NCBI GenBank assembly: GCA_030068145.1
Contig: JAPJBO010000036.1
Coordinates: 491,352-555,351, forward strand
Direction of reading: 5' to 3'
DNA length: 64,000 nt
From: Diplonema papillatum
Taxonomy: Eukaryota; Euglenozoa; Diplonemea; Diplonemida; Diplonemidae
In this document: positions 18,945-29,697 of the stretch, in pieces
Layout: the number at the start of each line of letters is the position of its first letter
Position numbering within the stretch: the stretch's first letter is position 1
The notes under the pieces: model-generated
The model's database searches: none
The model's input: the letters and a program-made list of their open reading frames with translations, nothing else
Told to the model about the DNA's origin: nothing
Program-made: the position numbers and the translations under genes

Positions 18945-21900
18945 TCATTTCGACGCGCTGAGCTTGATCTTGGCGGAGGACAGCCTTGCGAACCAGTCGC
19001 TCCTCCGGCTGCCGCCTGTCTTTCCGTCCGCCGAGTTCGTGAGCTGGAGCGGGCGGGGCTCGAGGGCGGCGATGGCGCCCGAAGGGCAGGACGAGCGGGT
19101 TTTTTCGCCAGGCGGCGCCTCAACCAGCGACGACCCCTTCGGCCGAGACGCCGGCGGCGGCGGCGTGTTGAGCGCGATCAGCGGCACGCTCTCCGACTTG
19201 GGGAGAGGCGCGGACGTGGTGGCGGTCTCGATGTGGGTGGTCGTTTCTTCGACGGTTTGCTGCGCTCCGTCCGGGGTCGACTTCGTGCTGGATTCCAGCT
19301 GCTGGTCGATATGCACCTCGCACGCGGCCAGCGTCGCCGCCGCCGTGTGGCTGACGACCGCAATGTCACCATCATCGTCCTCCACTTTTTCCGCACGCAC
19401 GGCCACTACTGACACGTCGTCGGATTTCGTCGTTGTCGTGGTAGCCACCCCGCCGACGGTTTTCTTCTCCTTCGCTTCAACGGTCCTTCGTTTGTACTCC
19501 AGCATTTCCTTCCTCCGGAGCTGCTTGCTTACGATGACGTCCAGGCACATCCCACTCCGCATCGCCTCGTCCCACCCAGCGATGTCGATGACCCGACACG
19601 GGAGCGAGTATTCTCCCCCGTCGATCTCGCGCAGCCTCGGCAGCGCGGTGCCGCTCTTGATCTGCGAGCGCGGGTTGACGATAAAAATGCGGTCGAGCGG
19701 GATCCCGACGCAGAAGTAGCTCAGCAGGTCGGTCGGGGCGTTCCCGAAGGCCGCGACGAAGGGGTGGTCCCGCTTCGTGTCGTGGATGGGGTCGTCGCTT
19801 TTGAACCGGCCGGTGTCTGCGGGGCGTGGGGAAAGCTTCGTTTAGTGTCGAGGCGGGCAATACGCGCACCCATACGACGTGTGGGTGTAGACATGTAGCC
19901 GGGATGCAGCAGTCCATAGTGCCACAACCTTCCCACAATGTGGTCGGAATAGCCACCCCAATACATTGTGTGTGGCTATTATGGCTAGAATCTTTCATAA
20001 GGTATATCCACTTTGTGTGTGGATATTGTGGCTAGAATCTTTCGTAAGGTATATCCACTTTGTGTGTGGCTATTGTGGCTAGAATCTTGCGCAAGGTATA
20101 TCCACTTTGTGTGTGGCTATTGTGGCTAGAATCTTTCGTAAGGTATATCCACTAAGGGCTGCTACCTTGGGTATGTAGGTAGTGTGTATGCCTCTCGTGC
20201 ACGTTCGGTGCTGGGTCTTTCCGAAGCAAAGAAAAATGAGAACCCGAAAAAAAAGAGTGTCTAAGACTCTGGAAATGGATAATAAATTGAGTGGACTTTC
20301 TAGAAGGCGACAAGGCTGGCATTGCGAGTAGGTGCGGGTGGTAATCAGTAGCCTGCGTGCTGTCTTGATACTGGCTTGCTTTCAGAGTGAAAGTTCGCTT
20401 GAAACTCCGGGGGCTTAAAGTCTCCGGGTGACCTTCGTCTTATGGGAAGATGTCCTTTGTAAGAGGATCGGTGGGTGCCTTGGTTGGTCATTGGTGGTTT
20501 GTGAGCAACAGTTCTTGTGAGCACGCTGTGGGAGGAGCATACCGTCTCGCGCTGCAGGGGTGATGCCCATTTGGACAAGGTCTTGTGATAATGTGTCGGC
20601 CTCAGTTCCGTAGTTGAGGCGCGGCGGGTCGGGGGTGTAATCGAACACTTCGAGGATCTGCGGGGTTGTTGTGCGTTTGCATCCAGGTTCCTTTTGTGCT
20701 TGTAGGAGGGGAAGACTCCACCCAACACACCCTGACAAACCCAACCCGGTAGTGGACATCAACCGAACCGTCTACCATCCCGGTGCAAACTGTTACTCAA
20801 AGAAAGGACAGCTTTCCCACATTGCAAACATTCGCTTCTGCGACTTTCAGAGCAAAGACACGTCGAAAAAACGATCAATCTTTGCTGCTGTGAAGAGATG
20901 TGCTACGAAACCTTTCCGAGGGGCTCTGGATTTCCCATGTTGAGTCGTAAAACTCTCGAGTTCGACCCACAGATTCCCCAGAAGGTCGTTTGTGTGTTTG
21001 TGTGTTGCACCAGAGCGTTGGGGCAACAGGGTCTGTTTGTGCTCCAACTGAGAACGTTAGCCCCGAACTAGTTTCCTGGCGCCAGCACCTGCTCCGGTCA
21101 ATACAAGACAAAAAGGTGTCGAGGTCTACGTAATCTAGACTTCTCTGCGATTGCATAATTCCCGCACATAGTTCCTGCATGCGTCGATTGGTATGCGAAC
21201 CCTCTGGGAGCGAGTTGTTGTTTCATGAAGTCGGCTAGAGTGGCAGTCGTGGGTGCGATAACCCGAATATTGGCTGATGCTGCGCTTTCGACTTGAGCTG
21301 CTGACACTTCTCCTTCCTGGCGCACTCGAGCATGCCCAGCAGATTCTGCATTTGGAGCTAAAAAGCCAGCGAGTGTGCCATCGAATCTCGCCCGCTTCTT
21401 CGGTGGCATGGTGCCCTGACTGACCCTGGCCAACACCCAAAAAAAGAACTGCCGTTCAGAAGATTATCATTTTTTTTTTCTCCCGCCCGCCCCAATTTTT
21501 TTTTCGGGTAAACAGTAAACTTGGGAGGGAGACGGCCCAAGTTTGCCCTTCATATATAAGCCCCTGTGTTGCACTGTTTCTTTTTGTGTTTCCGACGATC
21601 CGAATGGACGTACAGATTGGTGTCTTTCGACCTTTTGGATGCTTGTGAAGTTCAGCTTAGTGCGTGCTTGTGGTGATCGGTGGGGTTCCCAAAAGAAAAT
21701 GTTCCGTGTTATCGTATCTTCGAGCTAGACTTGATCTCGTGCATTAGCCAAGTGGCCCATTCTGTTGCTTTTCCGCTGGGCTCCTGATAGCGGACTCGCG
21801 CGCAAACAGACAGTATGACTGCTGTGTTGCGGGCTGCAAATTCATCCAATACTTGTCTGTACGTTACCTCACTCTGTCCAAAGATGCGCGTGAGGTTGGC

Positions 21901-23855
21901 TTCGGGTCCGTAGCATAGAATATGTCGTTCATCGCCAGCCGTCAGGACATGATCTGCACTTCCTCGGTGGTAGCAGATTTTTTTTTTTTTTTCTCTTCTT
22001 TCTTTACCAGAGGACTTTAGCTCTTTGACTGACCGAGCAAAAAAGCCGTTTCAGCCAAAACCCCGGTTTTGGGGCTCTGCGGTGCCTGTGGGTGTCTGAG
22101 TGCCTGGAACCATCGCCCAGCGCACGTAAACAAGGGGACGGAGGGGGGTGGTGAGATATAAGCTTGCGGTGGTGGTGTGCACGTCTATCAAACTACGGAG
22201 ATGGTAAGTGAAAAACTTCGAATTGCAGTGACACACCGTGACGCGCCACGTAACTGCAGTCACTGTACAGTACAGGGGCCACTTGAAATCATAATTTACA
22301 ACCTTTTTTTTTTTTGAAAACCCGAAACCGGAAAAACCCGGTTCCTGAAACCGGGAAACCGGGTTTCCAAAGTCCCCTGTTCTTTACAAACCTCGAGGAG
22401 GGCCGGAATTTTGAAGAGGTGCGGCTGCTTTTTGATCTCCCTGAAAACGACGTCGAACAGGAAGTCCGGGCACGCGATGACCGGGCCCGGGGGCAGCCTG
22501 AAGTTGTCCTTCCCCGGCTTCGCGTTGCTGTTGTTGGCGCAGCTGTTGCCGCTGCTGTTGCTGTTGTTGTTGTTGTTGTTGTTGTTGTGGTTGCTGTTGC
22601 CGTTGCTGTTGTTGGGCGGCGTGGACGGGTTCGAAGTGGCCGTGGTAGCCGTCGTGGTGACAGTGGTGGTGGTGGTGGTCGTGGTGGTGGTGACCGTCGG
22701 AGACCCGACGTTGGGGGTGTTCGTGCGGCTGCGGGTATCCGGCAGGGTTTGGACGCTGCCGTCGCTCGGCTGCTGCGACTGCGCGGAGAACAGGACCGGC
22801 GGCGACACCTGCGCCGCCGACGTGGCGCCCTCGTTGCTGCTGCAGTGGCTGCTGTTGTTGCAGCTCGCGGCCGCGTCCTCGGTCGGCGTCACCGGCGCCG
22901 CTTGCCCGTCCTCGCAGGCGCCCCCGGCGGCTTGCCGCGCGTCGAGCAGCGCCGGCTTCCCCTTTTTCTTCCAAAACGCGAACATCCGCTTCTTCCCCGC
23001 AGGCGACAAGTCTGCCGGCGGCGGCGACGACGGCTGCCGGCTGCCGTTGGAGTCCCCCTCAGCATTCCCGCGGCGAACTTGCCGGACGGAGTCGATGTAC
23101 TCCCGCGTCGAGATGTTGCTCGTGATCGGCCGCGACGTGAGGTACACGATTTGCTGGCCGTGCACGCCGTGCAGCTCAGAGTAGAACTTCGCGATGCCGC
23201 TATGGGAAAAGTCCATCTTTAAGAACCCGGCGATCTGCCCTCCGACGTCGCTTTTCGTGATGGTCCCGTCGATGTCGCTCACGACGATCTTCGTGTGGTT
23301 AGACACGACGTACGCCCGGCACTCCAGCCGCTGGACCCCGCGCATGCGGCTGTCTACAAGGAACTTGATGTCATTCCGGCCCACCTTCAAGTTCAGCTTC
23401 GCCAGCTGCTCTGGTGACGGCAAGCTCCCCACTGCGCCTCTGCCCAGGATCTTCTGCCTGCGCTCGTCGTCCCACGAGCCGGAGAACGCTGGTTCGGAGG
23501 CCGTCTGGTCGCGCGGGTCGACGTGGCCGAACTCCCGCTTCTCCCCGGCGTCCGTGGCGTCTGGCGACTCGGGCGGGGGGGGTTCGTCGGGGTTCTCGGA
23601 AGTCTTCTTGAAGCTTTCGGGGACCTCTTTTTCGTCGACGAAGCTGCACTCGCCGGCCGGGCCGACCTGCATGAAGACGTTGGACAGCTTCCCGTTGCAG
23701 TGCAGGCGCACGAACTTCTTCCCGCGGTTCCGGATCTTCAAGCGGCCAAACCGCACGCAGAACGACGTGCACTTCATGTGCCCATCCGGGTACTTCGCCA
23801 CCAAGACGTCATTGCAGCCGCTCAATATCGCGTCCGCAGCCTTCGCGAGACCCAT
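18945..23855 (-). CDS. lipin-type phosphatidate phosphatase (two exons)
   Basis: Mg-dependent phosphatidate phosphatase that makes diacylglycerol from phosphatidate at the ER and nuclear envelope. Exon 1 (23855 down to 22388) has the N-LIP domain (residues 1-75) and the first half of the LNS2 domain with the catalytic DIDGT (194-198) and YLTSRP (238-243). Exon 2 (19816 down to 18945) has FGNAPTD, VGIPLDRIFIVNP and the domain end, then a long Thr/Ser-rich tail. The donor at 22387 (GTAAAG) and acceptor at 19817 (CCCGCAG) join in phase 1, creating a Tyr codon; total 779 residues. LNS2 is interrupted at about residues 258-450 by a low-complexity insert (Thr, Asn, Ser runs), which is unusual. ATG at 23855 starts the conserved N-LIP domain. 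A donor at GTTTGT four bases earlier would be out of phase. Confidence 0.88.
19968..20153 (+). repeat. 47-48-bp tandem repeat, four copies
   Basis: The unit contains GTGTGTGGCTATTGTGGC, TAGAATCTTTCGTAAGG and TATATCCACT. Copies start every 47-48 bp. It lies in the lipin intron about 150 nt from the acceptor. Confidence 0.8.
20345..20943. mobile_element. possible truncated relative of the 7.4-9.7-kb unit
   Basis: Starts with a family-A copy (20,375-20,480: AGAGTGAAAGTTCGCTTG, CTCCGGGTGACC), continues G+T-rich on the plus strand, then flips near 20,715 to A+C-rich, as the USP/RT unit does near 9,290. Open frames lie on the minus strand left of the switch and on the plus strand (20,671-20,943) right of it. 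I recognise no protein family in them. Similarity to the other unit is in layout and the family-A word only. Confidence 0.35.
21098..21409 (-). CDS. small hypothetical ORF in lipin intron
   Basis: 103 codons from an ATG, starting with a basic nuclear-localisation-like MPPKKRARFD and containing two similar motifs, TLAGFLAPN and TLADFMKQQLAP. No family recognised. Position inside an intron, on the same strand, suggests a transposon-derived ORF or chance. Confidence 0.25.
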   Translation of the reverse strand: MPPKKRARFDGTLAGFLAPNAESAGHARVRQEGEVSAAQVESAASANIRVIAPTTATLADFMKQQLAPRGFAYQSTHAGTMCGNYAIAEKSRLRRPRHLFVLY

Positions 23856-25912
23856 TTCCGCTGCGGCGGGCCTGAAAAACTATTTTTGTGTCTTAACAAA
23901 ATGCAGTTTGTCAAGAACAGAAAAACAGATCGATGGCAGCGTACTACTATCCTCACTCCCGTTCGATGAACAAAACAGGTTTGAAGGAAGTGCGCACAAA
24001 CAGCCGGGTGGTGGGGAGGCGGCGAATCGTGGTGTTTTTTTTTTTGTATCGCACTAACGAACGAGCACGTCCGAAGGAAACGAAACCCTCGACCGCCTGT
24101 AGCTAGAACCCGAAGGGGGGGGATTCAGAAGGGGAGAGGGGTGGGAGGAAGAGAAGAGAATGGTCTTCCTTCTCTATCTCTGTCTCGTTTTTTGGTCACC
24201 CTTCCGCCACCCCCTCCTTCCGCCCCCGCACGCTAGCTCTTCCGCCCACGTGCGCAGGGATGGGAGGGGATGAGACGATTGAGGTGCCGACACGTCGTTA
24301 TATTGTACTTATTTTGGTTTGTTTTTTATGTGTGTGTGTGTGTGTGTGTGTGGGTGTGTGTGTGTGAATGTGTGTGTCTGTCCCCCCCCCCCCCTTCCAC
24401 CCGCTCTTTTTTCTTCTTTTGCACACAAGGACTACTCTTCCTTTTATATGTGCTTTTTGGTTTGTGTTTATATCTTACTTCTGTTCTCCTGCAGCATTTG
24501 TTTGTTTACAGAGCGGAACCTGGCTTGAAACACCGCGGCTCCGGCAGCATGGGGATGACTTGCCGTTGCAGTGGGCTTTTGGCTGGGGAAGCTGGTCTGG
24601 TTGGCTAGTTTTTCGTCGCGGAGATACGAAGGCAGGTTCCGGCCTTTCGAGAAACCGGGCTGAGTGAGAACGACCCAGCAGTAAGCCCGCCCGGGTAAAA
24701 TACCGAGGCCTATCATGAGGGGACAGGACTCAGTACCAGCAGTCTTTCGGCGGTGACCCGAATCAGAGCATGGACAGAAGACTTCGGCGCTCGTCGCAAC
24801 ACTTTGAGCGAAACGGTAGCCTTCTTTCTCACATCGACGTGTTGGCGGCCACATCTCATGCCCTGGTCCGCCGCGAGACGAGAAATGGAACCTTACCTTT
24901 CTTCCACCGAACAACTTTATGCCCTTTATGTACTCACCTGTACCCGTGTACCTGCACCCGTACCTGTATGGGTTGCATACGCATAGGTTGACATGCTTTG
25001 GAACGATGTGCTTCTACCCTCTCCAAGTACAGGCACCTCTCCGGCCATCCCGAAGACTGATTCCGCGTCAGCCTGTTTTCTCATAATCAGCGTATGGAGC
25101 AGAGCGGGGAAGCGGAAGGAGAAAGGACGGTTTACAGACGTTCTCAGCCGACAGGCAAACAACCGCGCCCGGAAGTCGGGGCACTCGAAAGGAAGCCAAA
25201 AAACAGCGACGCTCCACCGGCGCGCGGAAGAGGCGTTGGCTGGCGTCGTTTTTCAATGAAATACGAAGCCAGCCCACCCCTATTCCCTGGAACTGCGTCG
25301 CATTGCCTGCCGCTGTCTCTCACAATGCAGCACATTGCACCACGGTCTATCAGGTCCATCTTTACAACCTGGAGCTGCATTGAATTGCTTCGTGTTGTAT
25401 GTCGCGGTATATCATCACGGTCTACCAGGAGAGGATGAACCGGCTTCAACACGCAGGCGTAAGTAAGACGATGCTGAGCATGTGTCCATCCCAGCGTCGA
25501 AGGCGTCCATAGAACCCACGTTGAAGGTATCGTTACTTTTAGACTACACAGGCCCCCCCAGGCATCTTGTTAAAAACCATCCATCCATCCATCAGCCGGC
25601 TGACCCCCCTTCCCCCCCATCGGCTATTTTCACTGTGGAGGGGGGGGGCAGCGCTTTTGTTAAGGATCAGCCACTTTGGCCGGATGGCCGGATAAACGAG
25701 ACCCCCCCTCCTCTCCAATATCGGCCACCGATGGAGTGGTTGTCTCCCCAGGTCAGTTCCGTCCCGTATCCAACTATCAGTTGTTCGCCACGTTTCAAAT
25801 TCAGGAGCAAGCCCGGGTTTAACCGCACGTGCAGCCGCTCCACCTGATACATAGCCGCATCTCGGCTTTGGAATGGACATCGAACTTTTGGACAAATGAA
25901 ACATCCTTTTTT

Positions 25913-25943
<31 letters not shown>

Positions 25944-27162
25944 GGCTGCGCTCGTTTGTTCAGTCCCGTGAAACCTGCGTTCAAAACGCAGGTGCCTCCT
26001 GGACGTACAAACTGTGCTTTTTGTGCAGTACCATGATCCACTATGAGGGGAGGGGACCTTCCAGAAAAGAGAAAAAGACGGTGAATGCCGACGGCCCACA
26101 ATGGGTTGCACATCGCCCGTGAATCAATGCCTGCACGTACTCTCGGTGCAGAGTATCCTTCTTACACCTCTTGCCGAAAACACGCCGTCAACTATTGTAA
26201 AGTAACCGCAGGGGGGGAAGATGAGCCCATACAATTACCTGCAGCCTACTTGAGTCCCAGCAACAGAACTTGGTGCCGAAGAGAGCATATGGAGCATGAT
26301 TTTTGCTCTGCGCCACAACCTTGCCCGCTCGTCCCTATGTGGACTGTGCGCGGCGCAAGCGCCAAGCCCCCACGTCTTGGTACGCAAGGCCTCCTGGAAT
26401 CCGTTCGGCTATACCGCCCAGCACGCGGGCGTCCGCAAAAGGGAGGTGTCGCTTGCCTTCATGGCACTTGCACTTTTGCTCACCTGCCAGATCCCGATGT
26501 GGATCCGGCCCCTTCGTGACGAAAGAAGAAGGACTTCCGGGGGAAGGTTTCGCGCGTATTGCGAAAGCTGATTCCACCCTCGAAGGAAAAAATGTGGCAG
26601 GTGTAGGACGTGAAACACGCATTCTGTGGCACGTTTGGACATTGGCAAGCGCTTGTTGCCACCTACAAGGAAAACTCAAACAAGAAGTCTCGTGATGTGG
26701 CGCCACGTAAAGGAAAGCTTAAACTAGAAGTCTCGTGATTTGGGCTTGCCGGGTGCTCCGGGGGTCGCAGTGTTGCTTGGAAGGCAACGGACAGAAGGGC
26801 GTCGCTTGTAACTTCTGGGGGTTTTGGTGCGGGCGTGCCGATGACTTTTTCCACATGCAATAACAGCCGGAGACTCGGCAAAAACTGCGTTTTCGTTGCC
26901 CCTGAGACCATCAGCCAGCCCGTTGGGACCAACGCAGTCACCTCTTTGGACCCAGCAAGTTGGCAGCAACTTCACGTAAAAGCGCCGGTAGCACGGAGCA
27001 GTCGAACCAGGGGGAGGAGGGATTGCCGATTTCTATTCTTGATTTTCACCTGCGACTGCAGGCGCGTTGGAGAAGGGGTGAACTGGGAAAGACTGAAGAC
27101 GTAGGGGATGGTAGTAGTAGGGCCTCACGACGGAAGGCGGCGGGTGGGGGGTGTGGGGGCCC

Positions 27163-27450
27163 AAGAATACTCGACGTAGCTGTTTTGACTCCGAATGGAA
27201 CGGAGGAGATGTAGGGATAGAGGGGACAACGAACGCAATCTGATTTCGTTCTTCGCTTACCACCGTGCGTTGTTTCTTTTCACTCAGGACTTTTTCCCTG
27301 CTGTGTGTGTGTGTCTTGTCGTGTAGGGGTAGACCCGCATGACCTCACATCCGTTCAACACAAGCTCAGTAGTTACAGCACGTGGGACACCCTTCGGTTC
27401 TTTGACTGGCAGCTTCGTCGAGCATTTCCTTCCAAGCCGGCCTATGTAAA
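27163..27450 (-). repeat. MITE-like repeat, family C (copy 3)
   Basis: Reverse-oriented copy with AATACTCGACGTAGCTG at its left and CGAGCATTTCCTTCCAAGC at its right. A simple G-rich stretch borders it on the left. The next repeat, family F, begins about 50 bp to the right. Confidence 0.7.
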
Positions 27451-27502
27451 AAAACACGGAAACGGGAAAGGGTTCCGTTTATTTGCCATCTTAATTCCAG
27501 GG

Positions 27503-27765
27503 GATTGCAAGAACGTGCTTGGAATGAATATGTGCTCAACACCGCACTGGTCCCGTCTGCGCCGTGTTTCGGTCCTTTAAGCCACGGACACATACGGCGG
27601 ACCGTCATCAGCGCGGCACCTGAGTGTCTGCAGACAGGACAGCGGTGTGAGTCTGGTTTGTTAGGCGGCTGTTCATAGCTTGTCACAGCCAGGACCACCC
27701 GTGCTACTGGAGCAGAGCACAGGCGAATCCGTCACGGGGAGAAGGCCCTGGCACTCGCCCTGATT
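27503..27765 (+). repeat. dispersed repeat, family F (copy 1)
   Basis: About 260 bp with AAGAACGTGCTTGGAATG, AACACCGCACTGGTCCC, CTGTTCATAGCTTGTCACAG and ACAGGCGAATCC. Related copies: 47,148-47,397, 53,525-53,700 (truncated) and 58,612-58,915, all on the plus strand. No inverted ends and no A-tail are evident. Confidence 0.7.
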
Positions 27766-27774
27766 GTGTGCTTG

Positions 27775-27905
27775 CCCGGAAAAAGACAGGCGCTTCGTTT
27801 TGTTTGTGCGTGCCGGTTGATCGTTTTCCCGCTTGTGATTACTCTGTCGTTTTCAGGTTAGGAATGCTGATCAACCACCAAAACGCGCTGCCTACGTCTT
27901 TTTAT
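27775..27905 (+). repeat. dispersed repeat, family G (copy 1)
   Basis: Contains GTTTGTGCGTGCCGGTTGAT and, about 75 bp later, CTGATCAACCACC, so the ends carry inverted GGTTGATC words. It ends ACGCGCTGCCTACGTC. A second copy is at 40,425-40,560 and a reversed fragment at 9,875-9,940. Confidence 0.65.
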
Positions 27906-28880
27906 TTGCCTGGCAATCTACGCGGGGAAGGTGCCCTTTGGGCCCAGTTGGATGACAATGGTAACTCCATTGCTGATACATGTCTGAAGAGTCCAACTCG
28001 ATTCAACTCCGTGGCCTTAAAACCACGGGGTCGAGGTGGATACAATTTGACCGAGATAAGAACCAACGCTAGCAATAGCAGCGGTGTGTGGATGAACCAG
28101 GTCAATCGAGTGATAGCACACGACTTCAAGTCGGTGCAAGCCCGCAAGAGCTTCTGCCCTATCAGTTTTTTTGACGCATGGCTGTAACGGGCAACGGGGA
28201 ATTAGGGCTCGATCCCGGAGAGGTGCACAGCACATTGAAGGGCAACCCGCAAGATTGCTAGTACTGAGAAAGGAAGAGTATTCATGATCTGAAGCCGCTG
28301 CCTTAGCGGAACGGATAGCAATCTTCTGCGGGGGGTTCCGATGAGCATCGAAAAACATAGCGCGTGTCTGCATGCTGATGTCACAAGGCGGTCGGGTCTT
28401 CTGTTGTGCCCGCTTGAGAAAAGCACAAGAAATCTTGACCTTTTGCGCTTTTGGAGTAAGAAAATGCCGGTTCTGAGAACGAGCTGGCACAACCGTACGT
28501 GGCGCCCCACGGTACCCTACTCGTGCAACGAGACACTTTCAGTACTGCTTTGCGGCACGCTAAGCGGACACACTGTGACGCTGATACTGAACCCCAGTGC
28601 TCGCCCTGGGGCCGATTGGCCAGTGTTTCGAAACAGCTTTGGGAGCGACCGAATCTTTTTATTTACACAGGTTTCTTTCGCTGTTTTTGAAGGAGAAAGA
28701 GCTGGTCAGGCCGGTGCATCGTATTGTTTGTTTGTTGCACAAAAGAAAAAATTCTGGGACGTAGACGGAAATGCTGATGGCCTGGATGGCGCAAACGACG
28801 TGCTAGCACAGGGAAAACTGGCTTCTGGCAGCTGAGCGTTCACGTTTTTGTTCGTTCGATGGTGACTCTCTTCCTATCGG

Positions 28881-29680
28881 CAGAAGAATCCATTGTGCGT
28901 GACACAAGCAGCACGCCGACACCTTCTCTAACACAAGCAACCTTTCCGTGGTTCAGAACGAGCTTCACTCGGCAGAAGAAGGTTGAGCCAGAGGCGAAGC
29001 AGGAGCAGCCGTTCTAAGTCATCGTCGTCAGAATTCCGAGACAGACGGGGGTCGGAGCTTGTTGATGTTGCCGCTCTGCGTCGGGGCCCAAAGCGTGCCC
29101 GTCGCTGCCCAGGCGGATGCGGGGCACCCCGCCGGTGCCGCGCATGTCGATCAACCGTCTTGGCTTTCCGCTATTCTCGCACGTCTCGAGTTCTGCCGGG
29201 CTGACCACCCAAACTTCATTGTGAGTGATAAGAGACAAGCAGGGCGATTCCTACAACGCACATAGACACTTTTCCCAACGAAAACGCAAGCAACTTCTCC
29301 GTGGTACAGAAAAAGCTTCAGTCGGCAGAAAGTTCAGCAAGAGGAGCCGTATCAGCCGTCCTCTAAGTCGTCGTCGTCGGAATTCCCGTTGTAGACGGAC
29401 GGAGCCACTGACGGCGAGCAAGAGACAGACGGGGGCCGGAGCCGCAGCTTGCTGGTGTTGCCGCTCTGCGTCGGGCCCAACGCGTGCCCGTCGCTGCCCA
29501 GGCGGATGTGGGGCACCCCGCATGTCGATCAACCGCCGCAGGATTTCGTTCTTCTTCTGCCAGGCTGACCACCCGAAGTTCGCAGCAGGCGATTCCTCAC
29601 AACGCACGTCGATACTTTCCCTAACGAAAACGAAGCAATCTTTCCATGGTTCAGAAAAAGCTTCTTCGGCAGAAGTTCAG
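28881..29680 (-). pseudogene. two decayed copies of the 3' end of the PaaK-like gene
   Basis: Copies at about 28,975-29,225 and 29,325-29,590 repeat the last roughly 200 coding bases of the adjacent gene (template 29,690-29,960), including AAGTCATCGTCGTC, GAGACAGACGGGGG and TGCCCGTCGCTGCCCAGGCG. The linkers also repeat (CTTTCCATGGTTCAGAAAAA-like). The nearer copy is the better preserved over the coding block; both carry indels. Confidence 0.85.
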
Positions 29681-29697
29681 CCAAAGGCGAGGCCGGA

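Larger units (their letters stand above)
19817..22387 (-). other. intron of lipin gene, filled with repeats
   Basis: Inferred 2,571-nt intron. Just inside the donor (22,318-22,372) are alternating AAACCCGG and CCGGGTTT words that can fold. It also holds a possible mobile unit (20,345-21,440), a T-run near 21,980, and a 47-48-bp tandem repeat near the acceptor (19,968-20,153). Confidence 0.75.
23856..28880. other. long gene-poor spacer
   Basis: About 5 kb without a recognisable protein. It has a TG-repeat and C-run (about 24,328-24,395), a family-I repeat (25,270-25,445), a T-run of about 25 (25,917-25,943), a reversed family-C copy (27,163-27,450), a family-F repeat (27,503-27,765) and a family-G repeat (27,775-27,900). 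Frames of 100-190 codons at 25.5-26.7 kb and 28.3-28.8 kb have no family signature. Confidence 0.5.

Noticed and set aside
22314..23222. Long plus-strand frames opposite the lipin exon 1
   Set aside because: Their residues are runs of Val, Arg and Gly reading the complement of the low-complexity and GC-rich coding DNA; the minus-strand frame has the conserved lipin motifs.
25500..26115. Lys-run proteins of about 150-190 codons on the minus strand
   Set aside because: They span the T-run at 25,917-25,943, which translates as poly-Lys, and have no conserved segments.
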